Below are positions 61,678-64,000 of a stretch of 64,000 nt of DNA, one piece after another. The notes below the pieces were generated by a model that was given only the letters and a program-made list of their open reading frames with translations, had not been told where the DNA came from and ran no database searches. Source of the stretch: Edaphochlamys debaryana. Taxonomy: Eukaryota; Chlorophyta; Chlorophyceae; Chlamydomonadales. A program made the position numbers and the translations under genes. The stretch lies in the NCBI GenBank assembly GCA_016858145.1, contig JAEHOE010000069.1, positions 434,001 to 498,000 on the forward strand, given 5' to 3'. Positions within the stretch are counted from its first letter, which is position 1, and the number at the start of each line of letters is the position of its first letter.

Positions 61678-62310
61678 CCCTTGGCTTGAAGCGGCCAGCA
61701 TGCAGTCCCAGGCTTACATACACTGTAGCATCCCCGCCCTCTGATTGGACGCACAGCGGCAAGGCACGATTGGTATCCCTTGGCTTGAAGCGGCCAGCAT
61801 GCAGTCCCAGGCTTACACTGTAGCATCCCCGCCCTCTGATTGGACGCACAGCGGCAAGGCACGATTGGTATCCCTTGGCTTGAAGCGGCCAGCATGCAGT
61901 CCCAGGCTTACATACACTGTAGCATCCCCGCCCTCTGATTGGACGCACAGCGGCAAGGCACGATTGGTATCCCTTGGCTTGAAGCGGCCAGCATGCAGTC
62001 CCAGGCTTACACTGTAGTATCCCCGCCCTCTGATTGGACGCACAGCGGCAAGGCACGATTGGTATCCCTTGGCTTGAAGCGGCCAGCGTGCAGTCCCAGG
62101 CTTACAGTGTAGCATCCCCGCCCTCTGATTGGACGCACAGCGGCAAGGCACGATTGGTATCCCTTGGCTTGAAGCGGCCAGCGTGCAGTCCCAGGCTTAC
62201 ACTGTAGCATCCCCGCCCTCTGATTGGACGCACAGCGGCAAGGCACGATTGGTATCCCTTGGCTTGAAGCGGCCAGCGTGCAGTCCCAGGCTTACACTGT
62301 AGCATCCCCG
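61678..62310. repeat. 98-bp satellite, second short array (about 6.5 units)
   Basis: Same family and orientation as 28267-36975. All units lack the cag triplet (95- or 99-bp forms), and the last three carry gcgtgcag instead of gcatgcag. This array is more diverged from the consensus towards its right end. It lies between the convergent ends of the accessory-type gene and the mini HNH-like gene. Confidence 0.95.
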
Positions 62311-62532
62311 CGTCACCTACGAATCGGCGACTCTTCAATCGCATCCACATAAGGCCATTGCCGTGACGACACCCTGCACTGTGACCCCATCCCGCCCTCA
62401 AGCACATCCTGCGCCGGCAACCCACTCCTTCGCCCCATCCTACAACACCAACGAAACACCAGGTCCGGTCATTCCTTACCTACGCTGCGCACTAGCGCCA
62501 GATGCACTAGCACCCGAAGCAACCGCAAGCGT

Positions 62533-62983
62533 TCAAGGGTCGTCAAACCACACCAGCCTCGGGAAGCGGGTTGCCTTCAGGCGCCGCGCCTGCTCCTTGG
62601 TGGCCACGATCAGGTTGTAAAGGTTGGAGGCCTGGCAGTTGAACCTGTTCCCGTCAATGTTGTAAACGTTGTACTCGCCCCAGCAGCAGTACACGCCTAC
62701 AGATGCGCGGGAACGGGGACACGAGCATCAAAAAGGGACTACTGGGAAAAGGGGGGCAACTGGGGGGTGTTAAGGGACCCAGGATGCCTTTAAGGGGGGT
62801 GCTCACTCACTCTACACTCCCCTGAAGGAGGTGGGGCACGCACTAGTGTTTTTCCACGCTGAAAAGTGGCCACAGAGATGAAGATCCCGTGCTGTAACCC
62901 GCTTCAGCGAACACAGTGTGCGGGCCGGCAGTGTGCGGGCCGGTATACCTTGTGTGCGGCTGCATACCGTCGTTGACACTCAT
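62533..62983 (-). CDS. Mini HNH-like protein (59 aa, two exons)
   Basis: Exon 1 (62968-62983) reads ATG AGT GTC AAC GAC G and has a gtatgc donor. Exon 2 (62533-62696) follows a tag acceptor and joins in phase to give 59 residues. The product contains EYNVYNIDGNRFNCQASNL and VATKEQARRLKATRFPR, clearly similar to the C-terminal domain of the GGCCCC-repeat gene. It lacks that gene's N-terminal region, its repeat and the LDRLVAMAWLP segment. The HNH-like core again lacks the expected histidines. The terminal exon is solid; the 16-nt first exon is an inference and the copy may simply be truncated. Confidence 0.45.
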
Positions 62984-63257
62984 GGCCGCAGAGATTATTA
63001 GTTCTACTGTGTGATACTGTACTAGTAGTTAGAACCCGCGTGCCCTGAGTATGCGGGCTCGGCGGAGAATATGAGCGAGAGAGCGCAAGCGGCTCCGATT
63101 ACCCCTTCAAGGGGTTATTGACCCACTTAAGTGGGGTGTCAAACCACTCTACACCCCCTTTAAGTGGGTACGTGCGTGTCGCATTGCGCCCGGCACCATG
63201 CGGTCTTAGCCCCGCCTCTTCACTCCTGTCACCACTCATGTAGGCAAATAGTCAAAC
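62984..63257. promoter_or_regulatory. Second bidirectional promoter-like segment with inverted repeats
   Basis: A 274-bp interval between the divergent mini HNH-like gene and the JmjC-gene relative. At 63121-63130 and 63160-63169 it has the inverted repeat acccacttaa/ttaagtgggt, and inside it aagtggggtg...caaaccact and tacaccccc, resembling the palindrome upstream of the full JmjC gene (40546-40576). The spacing from the palindrome to the start codon (about 90 bp) is also similar. Confidence 0.5.
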
Positions 63258-63362
63258 ATGGCAACCAATAACTACGCCGTTCAGTGCGGCCAGAAGGGCT
63301 GCACACGCCGCCGCCCGGCCAATGAAATGTGCGCGTGCCAACGAAAGGTGACCACAACGTAG
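63258..63362 (+). pseudogene. Truncated relative of the JmjC gene (N-terminal exon only)
   Basis: Thirty-four codons beginning MATNNYAVQCGQKGC match the start of the JmjC gene product (MASSYFHVQCGHKGC), including both Cys and the following basic stretch and Cys pair. The frame stops at 63360-63362, just after a possible donor (AAAG|GTGACC). No JmjC exons follow before the next terminus-like motif at 63509, so this is a 5' remnant, or a gene whose remainder lies elsewhere. Confidence 0.5.
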
Positions 63363-63508
63363 CAGTGGAATCGCACGCCCTGAACTTGCCTGCTTGAAGC
63401 AAAGTTTGCGCGAGCGCGCGAGGTGTGCAAAGGTGTGAGAAGCGGTGATGGAGCGACTGGAAATGGCCTTGGTCGCCCGCGCTGCGCGCTAAATACCGCG
63501 ACAGAATG

Positions 63509-63545
63509 CCCTATGGGACTCTGAAAGTCGCTTAAGGACCACTTA
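63509..63545 (+). repeat. Terminus-like motif, copy B
   Basis: It reads ccctatgggactctgaaag, then tcgcttaaggaccactta. It is followed by two ttaagtgac motifs (about 63570-63600), as expected for subterminal transposase-binding repeats. It probably marks another element inserted into, or adjoining, the first. Confidence 0.55.
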
Positions 63546-63739
63546 TCCCTATCACCCGCCCCACTTAACGGTTAAGTGACCCAGGTTGTTAAGTGACTCA
63601 CTTGTGAAAACCCCCTTATCTCCGCCCCCTTGATTGATGACGGGGTTCGTACTCACTTTAGCTCCTCTACTTAAGTCGCCGCGCCCTTTCTTCGCACCCT
63701 TTCCCATTCAAGCAAAAAGCGATCTCTGGACTCCTCCAT
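63546..63739. other. Sequence between terminus-like motifs B and C
   Basis: No gene seen. The interval is T/C-rich, with cacttaac and aagtgac motifs near the left and tcccattcaagcaaaaagcg near the right. The 230-bp spacing of motifs B and C would fit a short internally deleted element or two nested insertions. Confidence 0.35.
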
Positions 63740-63776
63740 CCCTATAGGGCCCTGAAAGTCGCTTATGGCCCACTTA
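63740..63776 (+). repeat. Terminus-like motif, copy C
   Basis: It reads ccctatagggccctgaaag, then tcgcttatggcccactta. It agrees with copy A in the ttatggcccactta part and with copy B in the ctgaaagtcgctt part, so together the three define a consensus. Confidence 0.55.
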
Positions 63777-64000
63777 TACAACTTGCAATAAGTTGCTGGA
63801 CCGTCAGAGCAACGTGATCTGGGGCAGCTAGCGTATCTCGCCGCGCTTTCGCGGCTGTAACATCCCTATGGCATGCTGATAACCGTGCCTGGACCCCCGA
63901 CCGCGTACGGCATCGTACGGCGACGCCCTTGGCCGCGACCGTCCGCCGGCGACCACGGCAAGCACAGCGCAAGGTGATCTGTGCCCCGCGACCACGCCCC
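63777..64000. other. Right-edge sequence, no supported gene
   Basis: It may be the interior of the element starting at motif C. A short minus-strand frame here (63763-63972) shows no recognisable features. Confidence 0.4.

Larger units (their letters stand above)
36976..63506. mobile_element. Large Tnp2-type DNA transposon or transposon mosaic (proposed)
   Basis: The proposed extent runs from the terminus-like motif at 36980 to just before the next copy of that motif at 63509. It holds a Tnp2-family transposase, a divergent accessory-type gene, a JmjC-domain gene, two HNH-like genes, an unknown gene and two satellites. No inverted copy of the terminus and no target-site duplication could be found, so the true right end, and whether this is one element or several nested ones, is not settled. 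Tnp2 transposases belong to the CACTA/EnSpm superfamily. The visible terminus does not start with CACTA, so the superfamily label rests on the protein. Confidence 0.55.

Noticed and set aside
36976..61678. Simple insertion of the element into the 98-bp satellite with a target-site duplication
   Set aside because: The left array ends after gcatgcagcag while the right array restarts about 30 bp earlier in the unit (cccttggc...); no short duplication matches, so a clean insertion is not supported.
63763..63972. Minus-strand 69-codon frame at the right edge
   Set aside because: No features beyond Arg/Ala richness expected of GC-rich DNA.

Overview
The window looks like nuclear DNA of a GC-rich, repeat-rich eukaryote, most probably a chlorophyte green alga. 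The reasons are split genes with GT-AG introns, Ala/Gly/Pro-rich proteins, long minisatellites and TGTAA-like poly(A) signals. Species cannot be fixed from the sequence. Nothing bacterial (operons, Shine-Dalgarno sites, CRISPR) is present.

Layout. (1) 1-985: degenerate minisatellite of about 41 bp. (2) 986-2693: mostly non-coding, with one weak candidate exon. (3) 2694-25569: a tandem array of a 3.55-3.63 kb unit, six complete copies plus a truncated seventh. Each unit carries one four-exon minus-strand gene for a predicted 289-residue secreted protein ending in a ricin-B-type (beta-trefoil) lectin-like domain. (4) 25570-27415: pyrimidine-rich minisatellite of about 126 bp. (5) 27416-28266: short unique stretch. 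(6) 28267-36975: about 89 copies of a 98-bp satellite.

(7) 36976-63506 reads as one large DNA transposon or a transposon-derived mosaic. It starts with a terminus-like motif. It then carries an unknown two-exon gene (+), a JmjC-domain oxygenase gene with Cys-rich N-terminus (-), and, divergent from it, a gene (+) whose exon 2 contains about 1.25 kb of GGCCCC hexamers followed by a degenerate HNH-like domain. Next come a 94-bp satellite of about 122 units and a seven-exon Tnp2-type (CACTA/EnSpm-like) transposase (-). Divergent from the transposase is a four-exon acidic/basic protein gene (+), followed by a second small block of the 98-bp satellite. Last is a mini HNH-like gene (-) divergent from a truncated relative of the JmjC gene (+).

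(8) 63507-64000: two more copies of the terminus-like motif, suggesting nested or neighbouring elements.

How the parts may work together (inference): the Tnp2 protein would be the transposase, and the divergently transcribed acidic/basic protein a DNA-binding accessory comparable in role to TnpA of CACTA elements. The JmjC protein could alter chromatin marks to oppose silencing. The HNH/JmjC divergent pair occurs twice in mirrored orientation around the transposase core, sharing palindromic promoter segments. This association of Tnp2, JmjC and HNH-like genes is the most interesting content of the window.
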